64,000 bases of DNA from an uncultured Eubacteriales bacterium (lineage in GTDB: Bacteria; Bacillota; Clostridia; Oscillospirales; Acutalibacteraceae): the NCBI GenBank assembly GCA_934476085.1, contig CAKSNE010000004.1, positions 70,186 through 134,185 of the forward strand, in the 5' to 3' direction. The first letter of the stretch is position 1. Each line of letters starts with the position of its first letter. Positions 63,939 through 64,000 of the stretch are shown here, one piece after another. The position numbers and the translations under genes were made by a program. The notes beneath the pieces were generated by a model, which worked only from the letters and a program-made list of their open reading frames with translations, was not told the DNA's origin and searched no databases.

Positions 63939-64000
63939 CCTTTTTTGATTTTCGCTAGTACTTTATTCCTTTTTTGTAATTTATTGTTGAAATAAGTTGG

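Overview
The window reads as chromosome of a low-GC, Gram-positive anaerobe of the class Clostridia, most likely from the Ruminococcaceae/Oscillospiraceae side. The base composition is AT-rich. Nearly every promoter I can see is a textbook sigma-A TTGACA-17-TATAAT type, and ribosome binding sites are strong AGGAGG. SecA carries a C-terminal SEC-C zinc motif, prolyl-tRNA synthetase is the short archaeal-like type, and a flavodiiron protein fits an anaerobe. Ser/Thr-rich secreted proteins, a cohesin-like module and a zinc-ribbon/PASTA kinase-like protein are typical of gut or rumen Clostridia. No rRNA, CRISPR array, complete insertion sequence or intact prophage was seen. The genus is inference.

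Layout. 1-4.6 kb: the 3' part of a PhoB-type response regulator (cut by the window edge), a secreted cohesin-like protein and secA. 4.8-15 kb, minus strand: a Thr-rich membrane protein behind proS; gpsA-plsY-der plus a PDZ/radical-SAM/DUF512 gene; DUF177-rpmF; ymdB; rny. 15.2-16 kb: a probable glycosyltransferase remnant, then tRNA-Glu and tRNA-Met. 16-21.3 kb: queH with a DegT-type aminotransferase, divergent from an acyl-ACP thioesterase and flavodiiron protein, then a HAD phosphatase with a beta-propeller-like protein.

21.4-33 kb holds the most unusual block, an 11.6-kb minus-strand operon. In transcription order it encodes a 1017-residue solute-binding protein with carbohydrate-binding-like N-terminal modules, a MalF/MalG permease pair, a beta-propeller/TPR/Yip1 membrane protein, a DUF5696 lipoprotein that resembles a glycoside hydrolase, and a second MalF/MalG pair. 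It has no ATPase; an MsmX/UgpC-type ATPase sits alone at 49.0 kb and could energise it. A perfect 27-bp palindrome precedes the operon.

33.5-37.5 kb: a TetR regulator with an operator across its own perfect promoter, driving an ABC exporter, then a convergent ABC-F ATPase. 37.7-42.2 kb: a sulfur-related locus, metNIQ behind a previously unannotated 28-codon leader ORF ending in Arg-Cys-Cys, with LysR-type palindromes upstream, a lysR gene and a divergent Fe-S type Rrf2 regulator. 42.3-48.8 kb: a plus-strand housekeeping operon (DUF951, small membrane protein, prfA, Sua5-type synthase, coaE, lytic transglycosylase, M18 aminopeptidase, DUF4830 protein, pseudouridine synthase).

49-56.3 kb: the ATPase, a hydroxyacid dehydrogenase, small regulators, a 54-residue Cys-rich protein, a split TauE/SafE exporter, an orphan solute-binding lipoprotein, and a CYTH-CBS pair. 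56.3-61.2 kb: a ThuA / Gfo-Idh-MocA / sugar-epimerase cluster divergent from an AraC regulator, probably handling oxidised sugars. 61.3-64 kb: a PASTA receptor whose kinase domain has lost its catalytic residues, and a yebC-family gene.

Functional assignments come from motif recognition only; no database search was possible.
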